A program made the position numbers and the translations under genes. A stretch of DNA of 64,000 nucleotides from Branchiostoma floridae (taxonomy: Eukaryota > Chordata > Leptocardii > Amphioxiformes > Branchiostomatidae), in contig NC_049982.1 of the NCBI RefSeq assembly GCF_000003815.2, positions 27,323,737 to 27,387,736 on the forward strand, given 5' to 3'. Shown piece by piece: positions 37,011-48,202 of this stretch. The notes below the pieces were generated by a model. That model saw nothing but the letters and a program-made list of their open reading frames with translations. It was not told the DNA's origin and searched no databases. Numbering within the stretch: position 1 is the first letter of the stretch; each line of letters opens with the position of its first letter.

Positions 37011-37071
37011 AATCATAAGCACGTTTTCAAGCAAGAAAATACAATGGATGAATCTTTGAAATTTTATTGAA

Positions 37072-37509
37072 CTACGAGAAAATATTACATAGAAAAGTAA
37101 AAAAAAAACTACAGCCTACTAGGTATTTGTGGCCTATCATTCTGATGTAGTCGGCAGTTGAAGCAATCACAACGGCTGTGCAATTCCGTGCAGCATCTAA
37201 GTCCACAGTCCCATTTCCAGTGTCGGGCGAAGCGTCACGGCGTAAGTTAAAAAGAGCACACAGTTCCATCTGGCCACCACAGGAATAAGAATCCGGTAAG
37301 ATCAAGAGTAGTGGCCGATATGACTCGTGTTGTTGGATGGTCTTGGACTCTTGGATTATTTGGACGCGAAACATGTTCAGCTTGCAGTCTCGGCTTCTAT
37401 TAATCCGGATGGTACAAAGGTCGTGATTTCCCATTCTGTGTCGATTTCCAACAACATCAACTTGTACAGAATGATAGCAACCTACTATCTTTGCGTCAAA
37501 TTCCGCCAC
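37072..37509 (-). CDS. Hypothetical ORF or captured exon inside transposon 2
   Basis: The 145-codon frame opens on the - strand with MAEFDAKIVGC and ends in TAG at 37,074-37,072. An AATAAA signal follows at 37,068-37,063. A pyrimidine-containing CCGCCTAG just upstream could be a splice acceptor, so this may be the last exon of a gene fragment picked up by the transposon. I recognise no domain. Its GC content is higher than that of the A/T-rich repeats around it. It could equally be a chance frame. Confidence 0.35.
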   Translation of the reverse strand: MAEFDAKIVGCYHSVQVDVVGNRHRMGNHDLCTIRINRSRDCKLNMFRVQIIQESKTIQQHESYRPLLLILPDSYSCGGQMELCALFNLRRDASPDTGNGTVDLDAARNCTAVVIASTADYIRMIGHKYLVGCSFFFTFLCNIFS

Positions 37510-37989
37510 CGGGGGTCCTAGGCGGTAACAGCAGTGTCACGGCCACAACTTGCGGGTTAGAACAGGTCCAAACTTTCTTCAATACTTCTTTTCAAATGAG
37601 CGCCTGGAAAATGCCGTTCCTTGTGGTATGGTAAATTTGAACCCCCACTCTTTTCTGCCATTGGATACATCCTATCACATGACACAGCCGCTGTGTATGT
37701 ATAGTATGCCGGCCACAGACGGAGGCGCGCCCCATGCGGATTGCGCGTACGAATTAACGCTGAATAAATTTACATCTAGCCTGCCCACCCATATCACAAT
37801 TTTCAACCTCCTTGCCAAAACAAACACGAGCAACACGGGAAGACACTACCTGTGTGTCCAGACTGTTCTTTCTTGACGCTTGCTTGTAGATAAAGAAATC
37901 ATTCGTACATTTACTTGTAGTAAGAAATGCTCGCCGTTTAATAGTAAGAAAAATATCATAATTAAACACCACTCACTACACAAAAGTAT

Positions 37990-40385
37990 AAGCTAAACCA
38001 AGGAGCTTTTAACGGGGAGGTTTCACCGTATTCGCTTAAAAGTGCGCGGATTCAAAGATTAAATATGTTGTATGTTCAACAGAAAAACGCAACATTTCAT
38101 ATACGTTTTGGCAACATGTAAGCTAAACGGTGGAGGTCTCCCCGTGTTCGCTTAAACTGCGCAGATTCAAAGATTAAACATGTCGTATGTTCAACAGAAA
38201 TACGCAACATTTCATGTACGTTTTGGTAACATATAAGCTAAACGGGAGAGGTCTCCCCTAGTTTGCTTAAACTGCGCGGATTCAAAGATTAAACATGTCG
38301 TGTGTTCAACAGAAATACGCAACATTTCATATACGTTTTGGCAACATATAAGCTAAACGGGGGAGGTCTCCCCGTGTTCGCTTAAACTGCGCGGATTCAA
38401 AGATTAAACAGGTCGTATGTTCAACAGAAATACGCAACATTTCATGTACGTTTTGGCAACATATAAGCTAAACGGAGGAGGTCTCCCCTAGTTCGCTTAA
38501 ACTGCGCGGATTCAAAGATTAAACATGTCGTATGTTCAACAGAAATACACAACATTTCATATACGTTTTGACAGCATATAAGCTAAACGGGGGAGGTCTC
38601 CCCTAGTTCGCTTAAACTGCGCGGATTCAAAGATTAAACATGTCGTATGTTTAACAGAAATACGCAAAATTTTATATACGTTTTGGCAACATATAAGCTA
38701 AACGGGGGAGGTCTCCCCGTGTTCGCTTAAAAGTGCACGGATTCAAAGATTAAACTTGTCGTATGTTCAACAGAAATACCCAACATTTCATATACGTCTT
38801 GACAACATATAAGTTAAACGGGGGAGGTCTCCCCTAGTTCGTTTAAACTGCGCGGATTCAAAGATTAAACATGTCGTATGTTCAACAGAAATGCGCAACA
38901 TTTCATGTACGTTTTGGCAACATATAAGCTAAACGGGGGAGGTCTCCCCTAGTTCGCTTAAACTGCGCGGATTCAAAGATTAAACATGTCGTATGTTTAA
39001 CAGAAATACGCAAAATTTTATATACGTTTTGGCAGCATATAAGCTAAACGGGGGAGGTCTCCCCGTGTTCGCTTAAAAGTGCACGGATTCAAAGATTAAA
39101 AATGTCGTATGTTCAACAGAAATACGCAACATTTCATATACGTCTTGACAACATATAAGTTAAACGGGGGAGGTCTCCCCTAGTTCGTTTAAACTGCGCG
39201 GATTCAAAGATTAAACATGTCGTATGTTTAACAGAAATACGCAACATTTCATGTACGTTTTGGCAACATATAAGCTAAACGGTGGAGGTCTTCCCGTGTT
39301 CGCTTAAACTGCGCGGATTCAAAGATTAAACATGTCGTATGTTCAACAGAAATACGCAACATTTCATGTACGTTTTGACAACATATAAGCTAAACGGGGG
39401 AGGTCTCCCCTAGTTCGCTTAAACTGCGCTGATTCAAAGATTAAACATGTCGTATGTTCAACAGAAATACCCAACATTTCATATACGTCTTGACAACATA
39501 TAAGCTAAACGGGGGAGGTCTCCCCGTGTTCGCTTAAAAGTGCACGGATTCAAAGATTAAAAATGTCGTATGTTCAACAGAAATACCCAACATTTCATAT
39601 ACGTCTTGACAACATATAAGTTAAACGGGGGAGGTCTCCCCTAGTTCGCTTAAACTGCGCGGATTCAAAGATTAAACAGGTCGTATGTTCAACAGAAATA
39701 CGCAACATTTCATGTACGTTTTGACAACAGATAAGCTAAACGGGGGAGGTCTCCCCTAGTTCGCTTAAACTGCGCGGATTCAAAGATTAAACATGTCGTA
39801 TGTTCAACAGAAATACGCAACATTTCATGTACGTTTTGGCAACATATAAGCTAAACGGGGGAGGTCTCCCCTAGTTCGCTTAAACTGCGCGGATTCAAAG
39901 ATTAAACATGTCGTATGTTTAACAGAAATACGCAAAATTTTATATACGTTTTGGCAACATATAAGCTAAACGGGGGAGGTCTCCCCTTGTTTGCTTAAAC
40001 TGAGCTGATTCAAAGATTAAACATGTCGTGTGTTTTACAGTAATACGCAACATTGTATATACGTTTTGGCAACATAAGCTAAACGGAGGAGGTCTCCCCA
40101 TGTTCGCTTAAACTGCCTTGATTCAAAGATTAAACATGTCGTATGTTTAACAGAAATACGCAACATTTCATATACCTCTTGGCATCATGGCTAAACGGGG
40201 GAAGCCCCCCCCCCCTTCTTTGCGTAAACGATGGTTCGAAATAGATTACAGATGCCGTATATTCAACAGAAAAACGCAGCATTTCATGTAACGTAAGGGA
40301 GCGCATATAAGCTAAACGTAAGAGGTATTCCCTGTTCGAATAAAAAATTGCGCACAGAAAGATCGAATACATCATATGCTTTCGG
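37990..40385. repeat. Minisatellite, about 21 units of about 116 bp
   Basis: Each unit contains AAGCTAAACGGGGGAGGTCT followed by CCCC, GATTCAAAGATTAAACATG and GTATGTTCAACAGAAATACG. The GGGGAG/CTCCCC arms form a small hairpin. Units of two main types (CCCCTAGTTCG and CCCCGTGTTCG) recur in a pattern of about 345 bp, for example near 38,655 and 39,000, which indicates a three-unit higher-order repeat. Units become degenerate after 40,190. Confidence 0.9.
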
Positions 40386-40899
40386 AACAAACAACATAGA
40401 AGAATATTGTATTTGACTTTTCTGAGGTATCAACATAACATTTTGTCCCGGAAAACGCAATTGTCAGTTTTGACAGTAAATCTTGTCACTGTTTTAAAAC
40501 AGATGACGCAATGCTTTATCACACGCCAGACAAAGGCCTTTCATATTTGACATAGCCGAGGTAAGTTTGGTAAACAGATCTAGAGAAACGGTATTTGTCA
40601 GTTTTATATTTAAAAACTTGAAATATTACCACAGTGGTAAAACAGTAAAACGGATTATTTTTTATAACTTTTTGAGACATTTAAGTTGTCTTTTCGGCTT
40701 ACTAAAATACATGTAAAATTCACGTAAAGAAACACGACAGATAAAGTTTCATTTACAAACGCTGAAATCTTACGTAAAGGCCAGATGTATGTTTCCGATG
40801 CCTTTAATAGATCTTAAAATCTTCTGAAATATTTCTTCGCCTTTAAGGTTTTTATACATATCTCTGAAACTTTGCTTAAATAGTTGTTTTCGTGCTGTG

Positions 40900-43300
40900 A
40901 GATAAGTAATTAGCAGAAAAAACTTTCCATCCGTAATAGCTGTAAATGACCGCTCCTATCAAGGAATCTCACTTTACAACATTTTCCTAAGATGTCAGAC
41001 TTAAGGCCTGGAAAAGCCGTCACTTAAGTGGGCATCATGATGCCTAATGTAGATTGTGAAATATAAGTTTTGAATTTTTCTTATTAATTTGGTTGCTGTA
41101 CTGTATGATGTGGTTGTTAATGGCATAGTTTGATCCGTACTACTATCAGATTTGGGCGATTAACAGTTTACTTCAGTCTTGTTGTGAACGTCTGTTAGTG
41201 TTGACGACGAAAGACTACGAGGAGTGATGACTGTTTCACCAAGAAACAAGGTACACAACCCAAACATTCGGGCATAGTTGTAAAGAAAGAAACAAAGTGA
41301 TCTCGAACCAGTTTTAGCTCATTGAAGGGCTAGTCTCCTACTTGTCGTGACAGAGAGGACAGACGCTATGTACAGTATTTACAGGTTCATTGTACCGGGG
41401 AGATTCCCATAGCTCTTTATAATTTACGACAAGCACAATGAACAATGGACCACGGCTTAACGTCCCGTCCTAAGGACTGCAACCCTTTCCGGTAGCGTGC
41501 ATGTTCGGTGAGCGACACAGCCGGAATCGAACTCACGGCTTCTAGTTCCAGAGGCAGGACCGCTAACCACTGGACTACGCACGCTACAGAATAAGATTTT
41601 TATGAATGTCTACCAATACCAAAACCATTGCGAATATTACTTTGCGAGCAAGGTCTTTTATTTCATTACATGAGGAACACCACCCACACATATACAGCTC
41701 TGTTCACCTTCACCCTTCTTTGGTCTGTGTATTGCAAACTCCGCTGTCCTGGATTATAGCTGGCCCCTTCCCGCAGGAGAGGTCGGTTGGATGTAGGGCG
41801 GGCCGCTTTAAGCGCAATTTATATTGTTCTCGCCGCTTGCCTACTGATTTTCAAACGGACGTCAACTAGAAAGTAGAATGACCACAGTGATATACAATTT
41901 GGTGGCTATAGGTAATTATAACATACTATACGATGATATACTTATTTCCGGGTGAGGCCGAGATCTTGATTATCACCCCTTAAAGTTTAGGAATGAGGCC
42001 GTAAACTAAGGCTTAAAGATTCCCATGCTGATACAATGTGATGTATCAGACCGTTGTTATTGCCGTGAAAGACGTAATGTTTCTTATGTGTTTTAGTATA
42101 GGTATATGGACATTTTCAACCGCTTGCTACATATGATTATTGGTGGACTTGTATATGTCTTGCAAATACAATGTATAAAAATATTGGAAAAAACATAAGG
42201 TAAAGGTTGAAACTTGTAAAATGAAGTTAAATCTTGAGCGTCTTGGGGCGAGATAACTCTCGGTAATAACATGGGAGTTATCAACATTGAAACCCATAGA
42301 GTACTGAGAACAACACCAAGTGTAATATGATTCTTATACAAATGGTAAAAGGCTATCGGGTTTATGTCTTCTCTGTGAGAATGAAAATTCTGTTTAAATG
42401 TAAGTTATAAGGTAGTCTGCTGAGAATGCACTTTAACGTTTAAGGATGTTGGCTAGACTATATATGATGCACCTGGTGTGTTCATTTCATGATCCATTAG
42501 ACCCTTCTTAGCATGCATTCATATTTCTATTGTGTGGATTAAAGAAATTTGACTATTTAAACCATACAGTAAAGTAACAGAACCTTATTGTACATAGGAA
42601 GTTGCTACTATATCCAGCTTAGTTCAGTCTGATATTTAAGTGGTAAGTTACGATTGAAGTTCACTTTAATATACGTATGAAAAGATCCCAGTTACACTAT
42701 ATGTGGAGAGATGACTGAAATGTCATATCGTGTACTATGCTATGCTACCTGTAATGAAAAACGATGGCTTTATTTACAGTCTTTTCCCGAGCCAGTTTTC
42801 TGCATGTGCAGATTTGTTGTAAAATACATGTAAAGGGAATCTTCTTAGTAGCGTGTTGAAATGGGTACATTGTATATTCTGATATTAGATCTTAGAGTGT
42901 AACATCATATTTTGATACCACACTGATTTGTTTTTATCACAGAGATTTTATGGATGACATTGTCTGGTCACCCGAAAACTAATGCGAACATTTGTAAGAA
43001 GAAAGATTATAACAAAATATGTCTGAAATTCAAATGATAATGAAGGTTGTAAGAATGATAAACCACCCAAAGGATTGGGTAATAAACATAAGAATATAAT
43101 TGTTCCTATTGGATATTGTCACTGTTTTGTTTTCAAATGTCTATTGCATGAATTCATATACACGGTTTCATTATCGAAAACAAACTAGCTAGAGTTCGAC
43201 GATGTCACGCCCCTAAACATTGCTACGGAAAGCTTGTGATCCACATATTTTCAGTATGAATATCCATTAGTAAGTAAATATTTGCATAAACCTGCATATA
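40900..43300. other. Gene C 3' flank
   Basis: Very close match to 51,353-53,650 downstream of gene D, apart from small indels, which marks C and D as the youngest duplicated pair. It includes a SINE. No gene supported. Confidence 0.65.
41455..41586 (-). mobile_element. tRNA-derived SINE
   Basis: Read on the - strand from 41,586: an A box in TAGTCCAGTGGTTAG and a B box GTTCGATTCC at tRNA-like spacing, then a tail with GGACGGGACGTTAAGCCGTG. An orthologous copy lies in the gene D flank at the same relative place, so it was inserted before that duplication. Confidence 0.75.
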
Positions 43301-43524
43301 CTACTTGAGGGATTCTTACGTTCAATGAAAGGCTTAATCGCTCAAAATGTGACCTGTCCTTGGTACTTAACAGTATTCAAAATAACACGCAACTTCAGGC
43401 ACAAATGCACACTACTACTACACAAGGTGAGCAAAATAAAGCAAAATGTAAACATATTTAAATTTGGACATGTAAGAATAACCGAAGGGACAAAACATGG
43501 TATCACAACCAAAAAGTCTTTTAT

Positions 43525-43860
43525 TCATATATTCATATATTCTTTCAGGTCATCCAGGGTAACCGCCGCCTTGGTCTTGGCGGGCCTCGCTGCCCCGACC
43601 GCCGCTTGCAGTTTAGTCGTTGCCCTGTATAGCAGGGCGTACTGGCCAACAGAGAGGTCCAGCATTTGTAGCATGTCGTTAGTAACGCACAGACGGGCCT
43701 CTTTCTCCGCCAGCTCGGCCATGGCCAAGGCCTTGACCGTAGCTGGGGTCAGCTTTGCAGCCTGGGACCACTCTGTAAAATCGAACTCGGCCCTTGTGTC
43801 GGGATCGACCGAGAGAGAAGAGGTTTCACGTTTCGCGTCCGCACGCGTGTAAGGCGGTCC
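43525..43860 (-). CDS. Hypothetical C-terminal coding fragment
   Basis: The frame is open on the - strand from about 43,860 to the stop at 43,525, followed at once by AATAAAAG. It encodes a helical, Ala/Leu-rich stretch with ALAMAELAEKEARLCVTND and a Lys/Ala-rich end (KTKAAVTLDDLKEYMNI). GC content is much higher than in the surrounding flank, and the other paralogous flanks lack it, so it is probably an inserted gene or retroelement fragment. I recognise no family. Confidence 0.4.
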   Translation of the reverse strand, partial: GPPYTRADAKRETSSLSVDPDTRAEFDFTEWSQAAKLTPATVKALAMAELAEKEARLCVTNDMLQMLDLSVGQYALLYRATTKLQAAVGAARPAKTKAAVTLDDLKEYMNI

Positions 43861-43869
43861 GGGAATGAA

Positions 43870-44980
43870 GCCCCGGACTAACCCGCCTGCCTGGAGCCAA
43901 TGAAGCTGACCCTGGCGGGTCCGTGTGTTGTCGGATCAAACAACCTCCTTGGATCAAAACATAAATAAACAATCCTTTATTATAACCTATATTCTATACA
44001 TCAGCGAATAATTACAATAGAAAAAAAATAAGATGAGTATTCATTTGAAAAGGAAACTAATTCATAATACCTAGGGCACGTATTTATCTACAAATCAGTA
44101 GATTTGTTTAATACATTTCTCGACTTAGGGAAAAAATATAGTGTCTTCAAAACTTTTCTTGATGATGTGTATACTATTAGATAAAAGGAATGAAATACGC
44201 ACGCTTGCACAACAGTTCATTGTATCAAATTTTACCTAGCTTCAGCGATCCGAAGTTACTGACAAAGAAACGTTGTCATTTTAAATGAAATCATCCTAGT
44301 GAGGACAGCTATAATTACTCTGCAAAGAAAAGCAATAATATGGTAGGGGAACAGAGTAGTAGGTATGTATCCACCACCTTAGTTATCGGGACAAAATAAG
44401 ACTGGTACTAGCTTCGGTATTAATATATGTATATGATTGAGAGGCAACTCCCGCGAGATGCAGTATTTTGTCATATTAGGGTTATATGTAATTTCATAGT
44501 ATATCTGACTTTATTGGTGAGACTGCCACGCCCTTTTCGGTATTTCCACAACAGGAGAACCCTATGCCAGGTTTATAACTCCGCTCACCCCACCCCCACT
44601 GCCGGACTTGGTGCCTCAAAATGAAGGAAACAGGTTCTTGTAAGCTCAGACGCCGCTTCGACAAAGTAAGACAGTATTCCATGACGAGGATCTATTGTCA
44701 AGGTAGACGAATCACTCTTCCGTTCAGACTTGCTTCGGGGTGAACATAAGATAACTTTCATGACTGGACTTGCAACAACAGCTAAACTTTCATTCGTGAA
44801 AACTGTTACAGTAGCAAGAGACCAGCTCATGGCCTTTAATAGCACTTAGTATGCTTTATGTACTAGGTGGACATCTTACCTGACATATCATTGTACCATG
44901 TGCAAATGTCGTGCAATAAAGTTCAGTATCATCTTAACTGAGTATTCGTGAAGCTTTCTTGTAGTTAACCTCTAACCTTA
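43870..44980. other. Intergenic region upstream of gene D
   Basis: No gene supported. Parts resemble the region upstream of gene B (about 11,040-11,580). Confidence 0.5.
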
Positions 44981-45296
44981 AACTGACGAATGATGTAATC
45001 TCGACGTGATTAAAGGTACGCCTACGTTTTTAGGTAGGCAGATTGCGTCATATGTTTATGTGTATTTGCAAAGCTTTCTTTGAGTGCATTTCACCTTTAA
45101 CCTTTAAACTGACAAATGACGTAATCTTGACGCAATTGATAGGACACCTACGTTTTCAGGTAGACAGACAGGTGAGTGCATTTCACCTTTAACCTTTAAA
45201 CTGACAAATGACGTAATGTTGTTACGACCAGTCCGACAACTTTTGTATTCAAGTCAGGCCTAAACTAACAGGAACATGGATGCCCGTGGATATAAG
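44952..45296 (+). promoter_or_regulatory. Gene D promoter with triplicated TGACGTAA block and TATA box
   Basis: A block containing CTGACAAATGACGTAAT occurs three times: TGATGTAA at 44,991, TGACGTAA at 45,117 and 45,209. TATAAG lies at 45,291-45,296. Gene B has one TGACGTAA and the same TATA context. The sites resemble CRE/ATF or C/EBP sites. Confidence 0.55.
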
Positions 45297-45306
45297 GAGA
45301 CCTTTC

Positions 45307-45542
45307 NNNNNNNNNNNNNNNNNNNNNNNNNNNNNNNNNNNNNNNNNNNNNNNNNNNNNNNNNNNNNNNNNNNNNNNNNNNNNNNNNNNNNNNNNNNNNN
45401 NNNNNNNNNNNNNNNNNNNNNNNNNNNNNNNNNNNNNNNNNNNNNNNNNNNNNNNNNNNNNNNNNNNNNNNNNNNNNNNNNNNNNNNNNNNNNNNNNNNN
45501 NNNNNNNNNNNNNNNNNNNNNNNNNNNNNNNNNNNNNNNNNN
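45307..45542. other. Assembly gap (236 N) over gene D start
   Basis: The N run hides the start codon and roughly the first 75 codons of gene D exon 1, judging from gene B. Confidence 0.99.
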
Positions 45543-46030
45543 CGCTTTATGTGGCTGCTATTGTCCGGTGTCGCCATCGGGATCAGGGAGAAGGTATAGA
45601 ACACCGATACGAATACGCGGAGAGACTTTTACAAGGGGTGACGTCAAAGGGGTCACAGGGTGAGGAACAACAAACTGAAGACAAGGAGACGACTATACCT
45701 GCAAAGGTGGCTGGAAAGTTTCAAGACCTGGACAAGAAACGGGCTGCCGGTGGTAAAACAGACTCTGTGCTAGTTGGATACGCACAGTTAATGGTAGAGG
45801 GAATAGTAAACGACAACAACATGTTAGAAACAGAAGCAATCAAAAGTCTCGGTGACGTGTACCTGAAAAGAGGAACAGAAACTGGAGACACTAGACACTT
45901 GACCAAAGCTACTGCTCTGTACAACACGGCACTGGCGCGGTGTAACAACGTTCAGGGAACCGTTGTCATTGTCCATCGCTTACTTTACACAGCAAAAATC
46001 AGGCAGGACATCACCACAAAAAGCAAAAAA
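45543..46030 (+). CDS. Gene D exon 1, 5' part in gap
   Basis: The visible frame begins at ALYVAAIVRC, matching the end of the first helical module of gene B, and runs to the donor AAA|GTAAGT, the strongest version of this site in the family. The second module (ETEAIKSLGDVYLKRGTE) is intact. The promoter before the gap matches gene B, so a normal start is likely inside the gap. Confidence 0.8.
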
Positions 46031-46416
46031 GTAAGTGTTAGCGATTAACATAATTTATGCACCTCCTTGTTTGTTTTCAAATTTTGCTTCTGCTATGAGT
46101 TTGCTCTGCATCTGTGAGAAAATGATAGTTCTAGGAGTCTTGAATGTTTTCTCACATTGTTTGCTGTGTGCATTGAGGATGATATTATCGATCGGCTAAT
46201 TATGATATATACCCTCTTATATAGCTCCCATGTAGCCAATTGTTCCATTAATATTCGCCACATTTGCAACATACGCCTTCATACTTTCAATCTTTATCCT
46301 TTCTATCTTCTTCCAATACGTCAGGAACTTTATATTACACTCGATCATTCGTCATTGAATAGTACGATTGCCCACTTGTTTATCTTCCCTGGCCTTTTCT
46401 ATCGGTTCCTGCGTAG

Positions 46417-46532
46417 AAGTCAACTCAAATACAACGACAGCAAAACGTGAGAGGAAGGAAGGACCACATCTCTCCCTTCTCAACTGCAACCTCAAGTGAC
46501 ATCACTAATGACCGAATACGCCGTCTACACAT
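46417..46532 (+). CDS. Gene D exon 2
   Basis: A 116-base exon between acceptor CCTGCGTAG and donor GTAAGT, phase 0 to phase 2. It encodes a basic linker similar to gene C. Confidence 0.7.
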
Positions 46533-46643
46533 GTAAGTACGGGCAATGTTAGTTTTTATTTTTGTTTTTGTTTATCATATAATGTATACACCGCTATGTG
46601 TATTGTAGAGTAATAAAATAAGCATTTTGTTTTTCCTCTTCAG

Positions 46644-46694
46644 GGCCCCGGAACTACAGAAAGCTGAAAACCCTACAGGAGCCGATGATGACAC
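46644..46694 (+). CDS. Gene D exon 3
   Basis: A 51-base exon between acceptor CTCTTCAG and donor GTTAGT, encoding APELQKAENPTGADDD. The intron that follows (46,695-47,423) contains a tRNA-like fragment. Confidence 0.75.
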
Positions 46695-47132
46695 GTTAGT
46701 GTTGTCCATCTTTTTTCTAGTTTTTGCCAAACTTTTTTCAGAAGTTTTTAAAATGATTCTTTAATGCAAATTCTCTGCATTGTTATTTGTTTACAAACTG
46801 GGGAGTTTAACCTAACCTGTATGCTGATGAGAATATGCCCAGACAACACGTTGGTTACGTGTTCGCAAAAACAAAGTACAAGTTTGATTTCGAACAGCTT
46901 GTTGTACTTCAGCAGAAATTTTGGTACCTTATTCGCTTCTCTGTACATGCCCCTTTACAGTAGATACCTCTTAGCATATAGGATCATTGAGTGGTATCGC
47001 TTGGCCATGTAGTTTTTAAGCAACCGTATGGGCTTTGAGACTTTCAAAGAGAAGGCATTGACGGATAGTTATGACTTTGGGTAGGTACAAAATGATTGAC
47101 ACTATGCAAGGGCGTCACAGAAAATTGCTATC

Positions 47133-47205
47133 CAATTTGCATAGCAACTCAGGACCTCTTGTGCCTGAGACCAACGTTCTACCGATTGCGCCAGGCAATC
47201 TCACA
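47133..47205 (-). repeat. Degenerate tRNA-like/SINE fragment in gene D intron 3
   Basis: Read on the - strand: TGGCGCAATCGGTAGAACG resembles a tRNA D-arm and A box, followed by an anticodon-arm-like segment. The expected B box is degraded (GGTCCTGAGTTGC). It is likely a tRNA pseudogene or SINE head. Confidence 0.35.
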
Positions 47206-47423
47206 AATATTAAATGACGGGGTTTCATACCGCTTTGTTAATCAAGACAACATTTAGTGAAGTTTTAAATTGTAAACGATCTTCCATCTAAATAATCAAT
47301 AATTTCATTTGATACCTATAGTTATTCACTTTTAGCTCTGATGCGCCCTGTTACAAATTAGATACGATTCGAATGATCAATCAGTTCGTAAATGACTTTT
47401 ATCTTTTGATGACACCCTTACAG

Positions 47424-47530
47424 TGAATACGAAGAACATCTACATGATGGCTCCAGAGCCCTGCAGACTGGAGATCTGGACACAGCAGAACAAAGTTTTT
47501 CAGCTGCACTCAAGTCCGTTCATGTCCAAG
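47424..47530 (+). CDS. Gene D exon 4
   Basis: A 107-base exon between acceptor CTTACAG and donor GTCAGT, phase 2 to phase 1, with [20 protein letters not shown]. The following intron (47,531-48,202) has no recognised feature. Confidence 0.75.
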
Positions 47531-48202
47531 GTCAGTCTAAGTAGGAACTTAGTTCTTAGGATTAAAGTAGAACTGCTTATAAACTGTGCACGATCCTTTG
47601 TCTTTTTGAAACAGAGGACTATCTTTATTATTAAAACCCTATTCAGACCGGACTTTTTTGGTCAATCGTGGACGGTGGGGGTGGGGGGTGGCAGCTTTTA
47701 AGGCCCGCACCTTCTAACTGCTGTATCTATTTAACGACGTGATATATGGCCACCACAATTCCAGAGAATGATGTAGACATAATTTTTGAATACTTTTTTG
47801 AATAATTTTTGAATTTTTAAAATCTTGACGCTAATTGTTGTAATATGATGAACTTATGACGTCATCAATTTCATGTATTGGCTGGAACCTTGGAAGAAGG
47901 GTATTTGAAAAAACTTCAAGGTATGCTATAAAATGTAACAGTAAGTGAAAATAACACAATGATAATGTATGTTACGACTTTCGTTGCAAATAGCAACAGA
48001 ATTGACGTCAAAATGAAAGTCATTTTCGACAAATATAGTAGAAACACTAATAAAATAACCACAACGAATGTAGGGTTTGAAACCAAAGTTACTTCGTTAA
48101 CATACAAAAGTATGCAAATTGAAATTATGTTTTTATTACAGCATTCTAGACATTTGTTTCCTGACGAATAAGTAAATACAAAATTACGATTTATGATTAC
48201 AG

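Larger units (their letters stand above)
35941..40899. mobile_element. CACTA-like DNA transposon 2, non-autonomous
   Basis: Ends are CACGGCACGAAAA and TTTTCGTGCTGTG, with TTTAAGC following inside both. AGA flanks at 35,938-35,940 and 40,900-40,902 form a 3-bp target duplication, and joining the flanks gives the TCAGATAAGTAATTAG found uninterrupted in gene D. It belongs to the same family as transposon 1. The left arm has 140-180-bp subterminal repeats, the right part a large minisatellite, and the centre a short - strand ORF. No transposase was recognised. Confidence 0.75.

Noticed and set aside
37990-40385. Possible CRISPR-like array
   Set aside because: Whole 116-bp units repeat with no unique spacers, inside a eukaryotic transposon, so this is a minisatellite.
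41512-41586. Functional tRNA gene on the - strand
   Set aside because: A and B boxes are present but no proper cloverleaf acceptor stem is seen. A SINE tail follows, and the same unit recurs at 51,890.
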